Shown here piece after piece: positions 47,008 to 58,080 of a stretch of DNA of 64,000 nt. Under the pieces are notes generated by a model. It made no database searches. It was not told the DNA's origin and saw nothing but the letters and a program-made list of their open reading frames with translations. The DNA is taken from the NCBI GenBank assembly GCA_008694505.1, contig VZDJ01000097.1:485760-549759 (forward strand), read 5' to 3'. Both the position numbers and the translations under genes were made by a program. The number at the start of each line of letters is the position of its first letter. The first letter of the stretch is position 1. Origin of the DNA: Cyanoderma ruficeps (lineage: Eukaryota; Chordata; Aves; Passeriformes; Timaliidae).

Positions 47008-47640
47008 CTGAGGGAAAGAAACAACATGTGAGGAGATCAGCTTTGGGAAGGGCAGCAGGTCTCTCACTGAGGGAAAGAAACATATAACCCCTGTCAGCTT
47101 TGGGGAGGGCAACTGCTCTCTCACTGAGGGAAGGAAGCACACAACATACGAGGGGATCAGCTTCGGGGAGGGAAACAGTTCTCTCACTGAGGGAAACACA
47201 AAACAGGCAGTGGGTCAGCTTTGGGAAGTGCAGCAGGTCTCTCACTGAGGGAAGAAAACACCAAACAGTGAGGGGGTCAGCTTTGGGAAGTGCAGCAGAT
47301 CTCTCACTGAGGGAAGAAAGCACAAAACAGTGAGGGGGTCAGCTTTGGGAAGGGCAGCAGGTCTCACTGAGGGAAGCAAACACACAGTAAGTGAGGGGGG
47401 TCACATTCAGGGAGGGCAGCAGATCTCTCACTGAGGGAAGCAAACACAACAGGTTCAGCTTTGGGAAGGGTAGCAGGCCTGTCACTGAGGGAAGGAAACA
47501 TACAACATATGAGAAGATCAACTTTGGGGAGGGCAGCAGATCTCTCACTGAGGGAAAGAGACACAAAACAGTGAGGGGGTCAGTTTCGGGGAGGGCAGCA
47601 GGTCTCTCACTGAGGAAAAGAAACACACCAAAGGTGAGGG
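46981..47640 (-). repeat. Tandem array built from the exon-3 splice acceptor (ten intronic copies plus the exon)
   Basis: Eleven units of 54-64 bp share, on the minus strand, a pyrimidine tract with CCCTCAG, then TGAGAGACCTGCTG, then CCCAAAGCTGA. The last unit is the real exon-3 acceptor with its first codons (VRDLLSSPKLT). The first base after the AG falls at 47007 (true), 47066, 47123, 47186, 47244, 47306, 47366, 47430, 47484, 47547 and 47609. The copies at 47366 and 47484 have small changes in TGAGAGA. The exon version is conserved in mammals, so the intronic copies are probably the derived ones. Confidence 0.92.
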
Positions 47641-48049
47641 AGGCCACGGGTACAGCATCATTTTCTTCCACTGTAAACACCAAAGAGACCTAGGAAACCA
47701 CCCCAGGCCTTGTCCCTGCCAGGCTCCATGGGATTCTGATAGAATTCTTGGCAATGCAAAGCCCAGCTCACAGGTGAGAGTCACAGGAGACCACAGAACT
47801 GTCCCGGAGCACAGCTGGGGAGGACCCCAAGAGGAAGCTCTGTAAGGTGACAAATCTGCTGTCTGAGAGGATCTCAGAGGATCTGAGGTTGGCAATAAAT
47901 GCAAGGAACTGTCCAGAAGCTCCTTAAACAGCTTTAAAGCTTCCATGTGATTTATGAGTTTGCACTGAACAAGTGATGATGGGGCCATGAGCTCCAGGCC
48001 ACTGCTTGGTGTGACGAGCCAGGAGGCTCCAGTGCCTGCATCTCCCTCC

Positions 48050-48120
48050 CACTGCCTCCAGGCTTGGACTTGATCATCCTAAAAATCTTTTCCAACCTTA
48101 ACAATTCTGTGATTCTATGA
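48050..48120 (+). mobile_element. CR1 LINE 3' tail, sense
   Basis: TCTTTTCCAACCTTAACAAT followed by TCTGTGATTCTATGACC, the canonical CR1 3' terminal repeat. Confidence 0.75.
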
Positions 48121-48214
48121 CCTTGTCGCTACTGCCAGTTTTTGGGGGTAAAATTCGTGGAAAACAGCTGACACAGCTGCTCGTCCCTCCCAGCTGGAGA
48201 TGCTGCTTCCTGCA

Positions 48215-48310
48215 CAGAATCCTGGAATGCTTTGGACTGGAAATGACCTTAAATATCACTCAGTTCCACCCTCCTGCCATGGGAAGGAAACCTCCCAGTA
48301 GCTGCAAGGC
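48215..48310 (-). mobile_element. CR1 LINE 3' end fragment, antisense
   Basis: AATCCTGGAATGCTTTGGAC then TCCTGCCATGGGAAGG. Confidence 0.65.
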
Positions 48311-48617
48311 TCATCCCAAGGATGGTGGCACCAGCACAGGAATGTCACCCAGTAAAAGCCACACGGCCTCCCCGGGGACTCCCACCCAACCTGGCAACGT
48401 GCTGTCTGCAGCCAATTCAACCATTTAATTATAGATTTGTTTCCAAGGGAGAATTAATTCCTGACAAGGGCCTTTTTTGTTTGTAAATCACTGCCCTGGG
48501 AGTGCCAAGAGCTCAGATGGTTTTAATCACCGGAGCCGGCCCCGTTCGGGCTTTGCCTGCAAGCCGGAGGCGGCTCATTAGGGAGAGCAGTGACCCAGGG
48601 CAGGGCCAGCAGCTGCN

Positions 48618-48645
48618 AGCCCAGCCCAGCCCAGCCCAGCCCAGC
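48618..48645. repeat. (CAGCC)n short repeat next to an N
   Basis: Five AGCCC pentamers directly follow the unresolved base at 48617, suggesting that the repeat length was uncertain in assembly. Confidence 0.8.
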
Positions 48646-48834
48646 CAGGGCTGTCCTGGCAGGGACTGCTCACAGGGGCTGAGAAGGAGCAGCCCTGAAC
48701 AACCCTCACATCCTGGGAGCTCGTGGTGCAGGCATGGAAAAGCAAAATCTGGGATTCCTCCTGTTCTGGCAAACACCTCGGTGCCAGCAGGCAGAAGGTG
48801 TCAGGGGGTTGGGTGCAGGATGTCACCTGTTAGT

Positions 48835-49200
48835 GACATCCTGGAGCAAAAGGAGGCTCAGGGGGGACCTTGTGGCTCTGCACAAGTCCCTGACAGGAGG
48901 GGACAGCTGGGGGTGGTCAGGCTCTGCTGCCAGGGAACAGGGACAGGAGGAGAGGGAACAACTCAAGGAAGATTTAGGGAAAATTTCTTCACTAAAAGGG
49001 CTGTCCAGCCCTGGCACAGCTGCCCAGGGCAGGGGTGGAGTCCCCATCCCTGGAGGGATTTCAAAGCCATGTGGACACTTGGGGACAAGGACAGTTGTGT
49101 CACAGCTTTGGCAGTGCTGGGAGTGGGAGCAGTTAGACTCCACGATCTTGGAGCGCCTTTCCAACCTACCCAACTCCGCAATTCCCTGATTCTGGGTAAG
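48835..49200 (+). mobile_element. CR1 LINE, sense
   Basis: Starts CTGGAGCAAAAGGAGGCTCA, passes GGATTTCAAAGCCATGTGGA and ends CAATTCCCTGATTCTGGG. It stops about 95 bp short of the RAB11FIP5 exon 2 donor. Confidence 0.85.
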
Positions 49201-49293
49201 CAACCAGTTAACAGAGTTGCATGGAAGTCTCACCAGTCCCTTGCAAAGAAAGGAAGGGGGGAAACTGGGGGGGATTATCCGTGATCCTCTTAC

Positions 49294-49733
49294 CAGAGCG
49301 CTCTGTGGACAGGCTGCCGTGTCTGCTGGGGGATTTGGTGCCCTCGGGGGCATTGGCTGCCAGGCTCAGGCTGGCAGAGGAGATGGTGCTGTCGGATCCC
49401 AGGGAGGTGTTGGACTGGGTCAGCGACGACTTCCGTAGTTTGTTCTTCAGGAAGAAGCCCTTGACTTTGGACTTCTTGCCCCCCAGCTCGAAGTCATCCT
49501 CCATGTCCAGGGCTCCCATGCTGCTGGGGATGATGGCAGAGGCCGACTCCAGGTCGTACTTCTTCTTGCCTGTCACCTTGTCCTTCAGCTTCCCGAAGGG
49601 CGAGCGCGGCTTGTCCTTCATGGACAGGTCGAACATGCTGGCGGTGAGGTTGTTCCGTGTGAACTGGATGCTCACCAGGATCTCACCACGCTCCTTCTCC
49701 TTCTTCCCAGCCTTGGAGTGCAGCTTGTGCCAC
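49294..49733 (-). CDS. RAB11FIP5: RAB11FIP5 exon 2 (region just after the C2 domain)
   Basis: This 440-nt exon opens with the last base of a split codon, then WHKLHSKAGKKEKERGE, the typical end of the class I FIP C2 domain. It continues with the family-conserved blocks FTRNNLTASMFDLSMKDKPR, KKKYDLESASAIIPSS and FFLKNKLRKSSLTQSNTSLG, and ends at LSTERS plus one base, 146 complete codons in all. The ESASAI and KSSLTQSNTSLGSDST blocks are specific to RAB11FIP5 rather than RAB11FIP1 or RAB11FIP2. The acceptor is GTTGCAG before 49733 and the donor is GTAAGAG after 49294. The serine-rich end is the part of the family that is phosphorylated. The C2 exon that should precede it was not found up to 64000. 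Confidence 0.95.
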
Positions 49734-49884
49734 CTGCAACCAGAGGGGACAGAAAAGGAAAGGGCTGTCATCCCCCAGAGCCACGAGAGCTTTGGAGCAG
49801 ATGCTGCTGGCCGGGAGAAAGCACCAGGGAAATCACCCCAGCACCAGTTTCTAGCGTGAGTTTCTCCAGGGAAAAGGCTGGAAA

Positions 49885-50045
49885 ACGTTGGAACTGCTCA
49901 GGGAAGTTTGGAGGCCCCACCTCTGGAGGTGCCCAAGGAATGACTGGATGTGGCACTCAGTGCTCTGGGCTGGGGACAAGGTGGCACAGGTTGGACTCGG
50001 TGATCCAGGAGGGATTTTCCAACCTCAGTGAGGCTGGGATTCTCA
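49885..50045 (+). mobile_element. CR1 LINE 3' end, sense
   Basis: GGTTGGACTCGGTGATCCAG and TTTTCCAACCTCAGTGAGGC. Confidence 0.7.
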
Positions 50046-51464
50046 CCCAAGTGTCCCAGATATCACCTGAACCCCAAGGCAGAGACACAAACACCACACA
50101 TGGAGGTGGCACACGGGACCTGACCCCTCCCTGATGCACCTGCAGCTCCAGCTCCATCCCTGTCCTCACCCCAAACGCTGCCCTTCCACTGAATAACCTG
50201 GAAAACACCACCCCACTCTCCCCGTCAGACACCACTGGGATTCTCCAGAAAAAGCTGGGAGCTGAGTTTAGAAGGAGAAAAAGCTGCTGGCGTTTTGTGC
50301 CCAGAGCTGGTGACTCAAGGGATCCTCTCAGCAGAGACTGACCCGGAATGGCAAAGGAACTCAACAGTATCCATTAAATCAACTTTCTGCCAGACCTGCT
50401 GTGTCTCACTCCAATAAGGACGCTCAGGTTTGCCTGGAAGTGTCCTTGGATCAAGTACTTTAAAGGATGATGCATCCCAGAAGTTCTCCAGCCCCACCCA
50501 ACACAACCCCAGCCTTCCCAGGCTGCTGATTTGGGGACAATTCCCACAGCAGGGAATGGTGACAGCTCCAGGAGGAGCTACTGGCCATAACCAGCACAAA
50601 GCTCCCACTGATTCCACAGAGGATTGGAATCCCAATCACACTGTCCCACCCCACACAAAGCCCATAACACAGACTTTGCTCCAAAGCTGCCCATGGAAAT
50701 GGAAGAACACTGGAAAAGCCTCCAAACCCTTCACTGCACGTGGCAAAAATACCCCCAACCTCCCTTTGGGTCCTGGTGCTTCTGCAGGGAATGGCCTGGG
50801 AGCTGGCAGGGCATGGAGCAGCCTCTGGAATGGGATGGGAGAGGGGTCTGGATTCCTGCCAGCAGGGAGGAACAGTGACACTGGGGACACCAGAGCAAAG
50901 ACACGCCCAGAGCCACCCTCTGGTTCTCTATTTCCACACTGCAACGGGGCAGCACCAAACACAGGCTATGAGGGAACCTTCCCCCCCCAAAAATCACTCC
51001 CTTCTCCCCATGGGATGCCCCATCTCTCTGCCAGTCCCAGGCAGCACTTCCCGGGGCAGCTGCAGCAGGAGGAGCAGGAACCCAGCACAGCCACAGCCCT
51101 GATCCCACCCAGATCCAAGTATTCAATGGATTTCTGATTAAAATTCCCCTTAACAAGGCACAGGGAAATCTGCAGGCTCGGGATAAATCCTATTTCTCCA
51201 TGTTGTGCTTTCTGGGAGCAATGGGAGGTGAAGACACTTCTGACATGCATTAACAATTTCCCACAACATAAAAATCCCAGTGGTGTCTTACATCTACTTG
51301 GAGAGTGAAGTCACTGAGAAGGAAAAAAAAATAGGGAAGGAAAATGGGATGGGATGGAGGTGGGTGTGACCATGCTGGAATCACCAGGGTGAGGAAAAAA
51401 CCTGGAATTGTGTCCTCCAAGAGTTCCTGAATTTCTGCCAGGGAAGTTATCACAGCCTGGATGG

Positions 51465-51605
51465 AGGGAGGAGCTGGGAAGCCTGGGAATGCTACACCCA
51501 AAGCCAGGTTGGACACTGGGGCTTGGAGGAACTGGGACAGTGGGAGTCTGTGGGACTGGATGGGTTTCAAGGTCCCTTCCAACCCAAACCAGCCTGGGCT
51601 CCTGT
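51465..51605 (+). mobile_element. CR1 LINE 3' end, sense
   Basis: AAAGCCAGGTTGGACACTGG through GGTCCCTTCCAACCCAAACC. Confidence 0.7.
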
Positions 51606-53264
51606 GAAAGGGGCACAAAATCCCCTCATTACCTGATAAATTGTATCAGAGGATAATATTTATGAAGCACCCAGGTCCTTCACCGCACCCAATGCAGGAG
51701 GGACAGTGCCTGGGACTTTGCTGGCCACAGACATGGAATTAAATCCCAGTGAATCCCTTCCCATTCCCACCACTCACTTCTCCCACCCCATCCGATGCCC
51801 GCTGCAAAATTTTCAGTGCTCAGGTTGCCAGCTTGAAAATATCCGGGGAGGAAAAAGGGAAAAAAAAAAATCCCTGGAAAAAGGCAGCATTAACCCCTTA
51901 GAGCAAGGCAGCAGCAACAAAAGCAGCCCAGAAGAGGCTGAGCCGCTGGCAGGGAGCAGGAGCATCAGGAGGACACTTCCCGAAGGATTGGAGGGGAAAA
52001 GCTGCCTGGAACATCCCACAGGGCATTGTTCACTTGAATGCAGGAGCTGGAAGCAGCTCAGGAGGGAAGGGCTGCAGCAGCCTGGGAAGGAGAGACTGGG
52101 GGGGAGCTGAATCACTGCACGGGGGAAAAACAACTCTTGAAAGGAGTTTTTGTGCCTTACATCATCCCGTGGAAAAAACCCAGGGAGGATCTGGGTGGAT
52201 TAACACAAGGAGAGGAGGAGATGGAACAGCCTGGACATGCCCCCAGCATCTCCCAACCCTGTGAGCATCAAAGGCAATTCGGGTGCGGAGCCTGAGCTGC
52301 TCCAAAAAGCAGCTGTTCCAGGCAAAACTTCTGCTCTGCTGGGATCCAGGAGCTATTTTTGGTTCCTGAGACCTCATCAACAGTCGGGGCTACACCTCCA
52401 ACAGGCAACGGGGTTATTTTTAGGCTGAGCTCTCAGTTTATGGCACAGGATGAGGGTTTGGGAGGATTCAGCTGTTCCGTGTCCTGTGCTTGGGGTTTTT
52501 ATGAATCAGTGGAAACAGGAGGTGCAAACTCCTGGGATGCAGCAGGAGAACAGGATCAGGGAGGGATCAAGTCTCAGACAGAACACACAAACTCCCACGG
52601 CAGCTTTTCACCATGAACCCCCATCCCACAGCCCTCGCTTTCCCAAATTTCTTCCAGGAGCTGCCCTCAGGGGGATCTGGGGAGAGGTTTTCTGGATTGG
52701 GAGCACCTCAGGTCACATCTCGAAGCGGGACACGATGTTTTTTATGGGAATAGACAACACACCTGGAAAACAAACCTAAAATCCCTTTCCCATGTGTGAA
52801 GGAGCAGAACTGGGTTACATCAGTCAGATTCTGGAGCTCAGGGGGACGGAGGGAACTGTGCCAAGCACATCCAGCCCCAGGGATCCACAAGGATCTGCTT
52901 CTGGGGGCGTTCTGGAGGCCACGGCTGGGATCCAGCTCCTCGCTGCACAGGACACCCAGAACAAGCCACTCAGCTCCAGCTCTGAGGGATCCTACCAAGG
53001 TTTGGAGGGGTCCCAGCTCCACACAGCCTTGGCTGGTTACAAAATTTAAATTAAAATGAAGTTAAACTCTGACCCAGAGCCAGAGCTGGTGGGGATCAGG
53101 AGCAGGATTGCTCCCAGCTGAGGAGACGTGTCCTGGTCTGTGCTCCTGCCCTTGCTCCCTGCAGCTGGAATGTGCTTCCAGAGGATGGAACCCGCTGGAT
53201 CAGCATCCTCTGCTCTGTGGGGAGCTGCTCCTTCCCCCCAGTTCCTGCCCTCTGCCCTGCCAGG

Positions 53265-53645
53265 TGATGTCCTGCTACACACAGAGAGCTTGGGGACACC
53301 TCCAGGGAATGGAGAGCCCAGGGACAGCTCCAGGGTGACATATCCATGGGACATCTCCAGGGTAACACATCCAGGAATAGAGAGCCCAGGGAGACCTCCA
53401 GGGTGACACATCCATGGGGCACCTCCAGGGATGGAGAGCCCAGGGACACCTCGAGGGTGACACATCCATGGGACACCTCCAAGGTGACACATCCATGGGA
53501 CACCTCCAGGGATGGAGAGCCCAGGCACACCTCCAAGGTGACACATCCATGGGACATCTCCAGGGTGACACATCCAGGGAATGTAGAGCCCAGGGACACC
53601 TGCAGGGTGACACACCCAGGGAATGCAGCTCCAGCCAGATGGAAG
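53265..53645. repeat. Minisatellite, 25-55-bp units
   Basis: About nine units alternating GGTGACACATCCATGGGACA and CCTCCAGGGATGGAGAGCCC. Confidence 0.88.
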
Positions 53646-54796
53646 GCACAAGCCCCAGGGTGGGGAAGTTCACTTTTGCTCACAAACGTGAATTCTTCCC
53701 TGTGCCGCTCCACGGACCCGGCAGGGCTGGGTGTGCATCCCCAAAGTGAGGGATCCCAGGATCTGTTCTCCATGCACAGGGAAGGGTCAGGAGAGCAGCC
53801 TGGCCTGGCTGAGGGGGAAGGAAGCAGGCGCTCAGCCCAGCTGGGCAGAGAGGAAACCTCAAGCAGAGAAGTCCCCGGAAAGGGGAAGCTGCTGTGAGCT
53901 CTGGGACATGCAGCTGCTGCTCCTGGGCTGTCACACGCATCGGGAGCAGCCACGTGTGGCAGAGGCTCCCCAGCCCCCACCGTGGGGCTGTGCACACTCA
54001 TTTAGGTCACCCTGGTTAATGAGCACAGCCCGGCTCTCCCAGACACCCCGTGAATCCCTCCCCTCTCCCCGCTCTCCCCACAGCCAGGCCGAGGGAGCAG
54101 AGCCAAAGGCAGCTTTGGGAGGCAGCACCCGGGCTCTATTTTTACATTTGCTGTTGCCGGGATCAGTGGGAGGCACAGAGAGCAGACACAGAGCTGCTGG
54201 AGCTCCAGGCTCCCAAAAACACAGCTGCCCTTATCCCCCTGCAGCATCCCAGGCCGGGGAGACAGACACTGGTGTGTTTCCACAGGAATGGGGTTAAGGA
54301 GGGAAAGCGACCCCACAGAGGATGAGGATGGGATGGATTCGCTCAGGACAAACACCTTCCCTTTTCCTCTGAGCTTTGTGCTCCCCTGGGCAGCAGGGGA
54401 CAGGCCTGGGGGGACACAGGGACCGCCCCCTGCCCTCCATGGGTCTCAGAGCTATGGGGGGAACGCCTGGGCACTGTTCATCCCATCAGTGAGAAACTCT
54501 CTGGGTTTGGGAGCACTGGGCTGGCCCAGCACCTCTGGGATGGGAACACTGGGATGAGCAGGACACAGAGCCAGCCCCAACAGGAGGGCAGCACCAACCC
54601 CGACCCGAGGTTTTCCCACACTTTGTCCCTTCCACGTCCCCTCTGGAGCCAGTAACTCCTTCAGCCAAAGCCTCCAGCCCATCAGCAGCTTCCCAAAGCC
54701 CTGGGGTGATCCAAGCTCATCCCACTGGTTTGGGATTGCCAGTGGGCACTGGGATGAGATCAGGAGAGCAAGGCAGCACCCTGCCCCAGTTCCAGG

Positions 54797-55804
54797 GGGA
54801 ATATGGGCTATTCCAGGGAGGATATGGGCTATTCCAGGGAGGACATGAATTTTTCCAGAGAGGACATTAAGGGTTATTCCGGGGAGAACATTAAGGGTTA
54901 TTCCAGGGAGGATAAGGGTTATTCCAGGGGGGGATATGGGTTATTTCAGGAAGGACATGGGTTATTCCAGGGAGGACATGGGTTATTCCAGGGAGGACAT
55001 GGATTATTCCAGGGAGGACATTAAGGGTTATTCCAGGGAGGATAAGGGTTATTCCAGGGAGGACATGGGTTATTCCAGGGGGGACATTAAGGGTTATTCC
55101 AGGGAGGACATGGGTTATTCCAGGGGGGGATATGGGTTATTTCAGGAAGGACATGGGTTATTCCAGGGAGGACATGGGTTATTCCAGGGAGGACATGGAT
55201 TATTCCAGGGAGGACATTAAGGGTTATTCCAGGGAGGATAAGGGTTATTCCAGGGAGGACATGGGTTATTCCAGGGGGGACATTAAGGGTTATTCCAGGG
55301 AGGACATGGGTTATTCCAGGGGGGGATATGGGTTATTTCAGGAAGGACATGGGTTATTCCAGGGAGGACATGGGTTATTCCAGGGAGGACATGGATTATT
55401 CCAGGGAGGACATTAAGGGTTATTCCAGGGAGGATAAGGGTTATTCCAGGGAGGACATGGGTTATTCCAGGGGGGACATTAAGGGTTATTCCAGGGAGGA
55501 CATTAGGGTTATTCCAGGGGGGATATGGGTTATTCCAGGGGGGATATGGGTTATTCCAGGAAGGACATTAGGGTTATTCCAGGGGGCATATGGGTTATTC
55601 CAGGGAGGATATGGGCTATTCCAGGGAGGATAAGGGTTATTCCAGGGAGGACATGGGCTATTCCAGAGAGGATAAGGGTTATTCCAGGGAGGACATGGGC
55701 TATTCCAGAGAGGATAAGGGTTATTCCAGGGAGGACATTAAGGGTTATTCCAGGGAGGATAAGGGTTATTCCAGGGAGGACATTAAGGGTTATTCCAGGG
55801 AGAA
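54797..55804. repeat. 1-kb minisatellite with 196-bp higher-order repeat
   Basis: The basic unit of 18-23 bp reads GGTTATTCCAGGGAGGACAT, with TTAAGG or TAAGG variants. Between 54941 and about 55528 a nine-unit block repeats three times with a constant 196-bp period, marked by the unique TTATTTCAGGAAGG at 54941, 55137 and 55333. Confidence 0.93.
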
Positions 55805-57712
55805 CCACCTACGTCCTTGAACACCTCTGGCTGGGGTCCCCAACAGTCCCCTCCAAGCTGCAGCTCAGCTGTGCCCCACCACCCTGCTCACCACCCCCAG
55901 GGCCTCCAGTTTCCCTCTCAAGACTGGTCCCAGTGCTTTTCCAGCAGGGAGTTAAGGGAGTTTCCTCAGTCCCTTGGTGACTCCTGGGGTTCAGGGATGC
56001 GCAGGGAAGGAGGCACAGCTGGAGCATTTCTGGAGAGCTTCCCCAAAGCCTCCCGAGAGCACTGAGCACTGTCAGGGCAGGCAACGCTCACCTTAAACCC
56101 AGAAATTCTCCTGCCCTGCACAGCTCGGAGCTGCAGTCGGACACAGACACATCCCAACCCAGAGGCTCTTCCCAGACAGCTCCGGGCTGGCATTTACTGC
56201 TGATTCATCCCTGCAACAAGGTCAGCCCCAAGTCTTAAATCAAGGATCCCTCGGGCTGCTACAGCGACAGAGCAGGGCAGAGTGTGGAGACACTGAGGGA
56301 AAACACTGAGGCTCCTCCTGGCACAACCCACCCTGAGAGCCCAGCACAGGGACATTTCCCTGAGCCTGGAGCTGAGGCAGCTGGGCCAGGAGGGGAAGCA
56401 CAGGGTGGAAAACAAACCAGCCCCGGGGAATTTTGTGCTTTTTTGTCTGGCTCCGCGTTCCTGCCCCAGCTTTTCCGCGGCACCGGCTGCCGTGTTGGTT
56501 TTGGATGGCTGATCCTGCCAGGTGATCCCTGTGCTCCAAGCACAGATGGAAAACAAACCCCAGCTGATTCCCCTGAGCGCGGAGCAGCTGAGGTGGGAAG
56601 TTCATCTCTCCAAATGATTTTCTGAGCCGTGCTCACAAACAAGGCCCCAAGGAACCGAGCCCCAGCTCGTGACACAACGGAGCAGCCCAGCCCTGCTCCT
56701 GTGACAGGGCCAGCTCCAGACGGGCTGCAGGGCAGGAATGAAGAGCAGCAGCTGTGTGGAAGGGCAGGAAGCCCTGGGCATGGTGCTGGTGCTCCACTGG
56801 GACCACCAAGAACCCAGGTGAGAAGATCCCAGCACGGACTGGCACTTGCTGAAGGGCTCAAGCCAGCACTCCCAGGCCAGGAACAGAGATATTGTCACTC
56901 CAGTGGGACTCAATGGCAGGAACAGCCTGAAAACCAGGGAAATCCCAGCCCTGCTCGTGTCCCAGCAGGATGTGGGACATCCCTGTGCCCTGGGGATGGG
57001 ACAAGGCCCATTCCTGGCAAGGTCAGGGGCAAGCAGGGGGATGGGATGGAGGGGGACAGCTTTCAGACCAGGATAGCCACCAGGGATGGAGAAAAGCTCC
57101 GAGCCCTCAGGACGGTGCTGGAATGAGAGCACGGGCAGTAGCTTCATCTCTAATCACCTTGGGCCAAGAAAATCTGAGGCTTTTCTCTAGCACAGGATGG
57201 ACAAGTGGGAAAAGAGAAGGAGGGAAGATTAAAGGAGCTGTAAAACAGCAGGAGACATTTGTGAGTGGGGACAGCAACAGCAGGAGTCAGGATGTGACCA
57301 CCTCGGCTGGATTTATCCACTCACGCTCCACAGCATCCACAGGCTGTGTCCTCCCAGCTGCCAAGCAGCCAGTGAACCACCCCTGGGGACACCAGTGCCC
57401 TGAGCACCCTGCACACCACCGGGCAGGGGACACGGTCCCTGCGTGACACTGGCACCGCTGGGCCACAAGGATCCCAAGTTAAACCACCAGCAGCCCTGAG
57501 CTGACCCTGAGAGACTGCAAAGCTCCAGGAGCTGGAGCACAGGCTCCCCTGGGGCAGCTGCTGCTCCTGGCAGCCCCTCCACGGGCACAGGGAGGGCAGG
57601 ACAAACACCCTGGGCTGTAAATCCTTCCCACTTCCAGCCGGGAGAAGCACCGTGGCAGGGCATGCACACAGAGCCAGGACCCAGAGGCTTGGGAATGCCT
57701 GTTCCAAAGGGA

Positions 57713-58080
57713 CACCAGCCCAGGGAAGGGACACCAGCCCAGGGAAGGGACACCAGCCACAGGGAAGGGACACTGAGCCCAGGGAAGGAACACCAGCCCC
57801 AGGGAAGGGACACCAGCCCAGGGAAGGGACACTGAGCCCTGGGAAGGGACACCAGCCCCAGGGAAGGGACACCAGCCCAGGGAAGGGACACTGAGCCCTG
57901 GGAAGGGACACCAGCCCCAGGGAAGGGACACCAGCCCAGGGAAGGGACACTGAGTCCAGGGAAGGGACACCAGCCCCAGGGAAGGGACACCAGCCCAGGG
58001 AAAGGACACTGAGCCAAGGGAAGGGACACTGAGCCCAGGGAAGGGACACTGAGCCAAGGGAAGGGACACTGAGCCCATGG
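57713..58080. repeat. 19-20-bp minisatellite with 59-bp higher-order repeat
   Basis: About 19 units of GGGAAGGGACACCAGCCC or GGGAAGGGACACTGAGCCC. A three-unit block of 59 bp recurs from 57841 and 57900. Confidence 0.9.

Larger units (their letters stand above)
47008..49293 (-). other. RAB11FIP5 intron 2 (exon 2 to exon 3)
   Basis: A 2.3-kb intron with a GTAAGAG donor and TTTCCCTCAG acceptor. Its 3' third is the acceptor-derived tandem array (47008-47640). Its 5' two thirds carry CR1 pieces at 48050-48120, 48215-48310 and 48835-49200 and one unresolved base at 48617. Confidence 0.8.
22470..49733 (-). other. RAB11FIP5: RAB11FIP5 gene (exons 2-6 of six recognised; exon 1 outside window)
   Basis: Five coding exons on the minus strand match Rab11 family-interacting protein 5 (Rip11/Gaf-1), a class I FIP that binds Rab11 on apical recycling endosomes. 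Their phases agree at every junction: 1, 2, 2 and 0. Skipping the large exon gives about 520 residues here, and adding a C2 exon of roughly 125 residues would give about 645, close to the 653 of the human short form. Including the large exon would give about 1,535. A likely poly(A) signal is at 22491-22496. The next gene downstream on the same strand is SFXN5. Confidence 0.9.

Noticed and set aside
54803..55820. Plus-strand GYSREDM-repeat proteins
   Set aside because: Translation of the 22-bp array; frame is interrupted between blocks and nothing unique flanks it.
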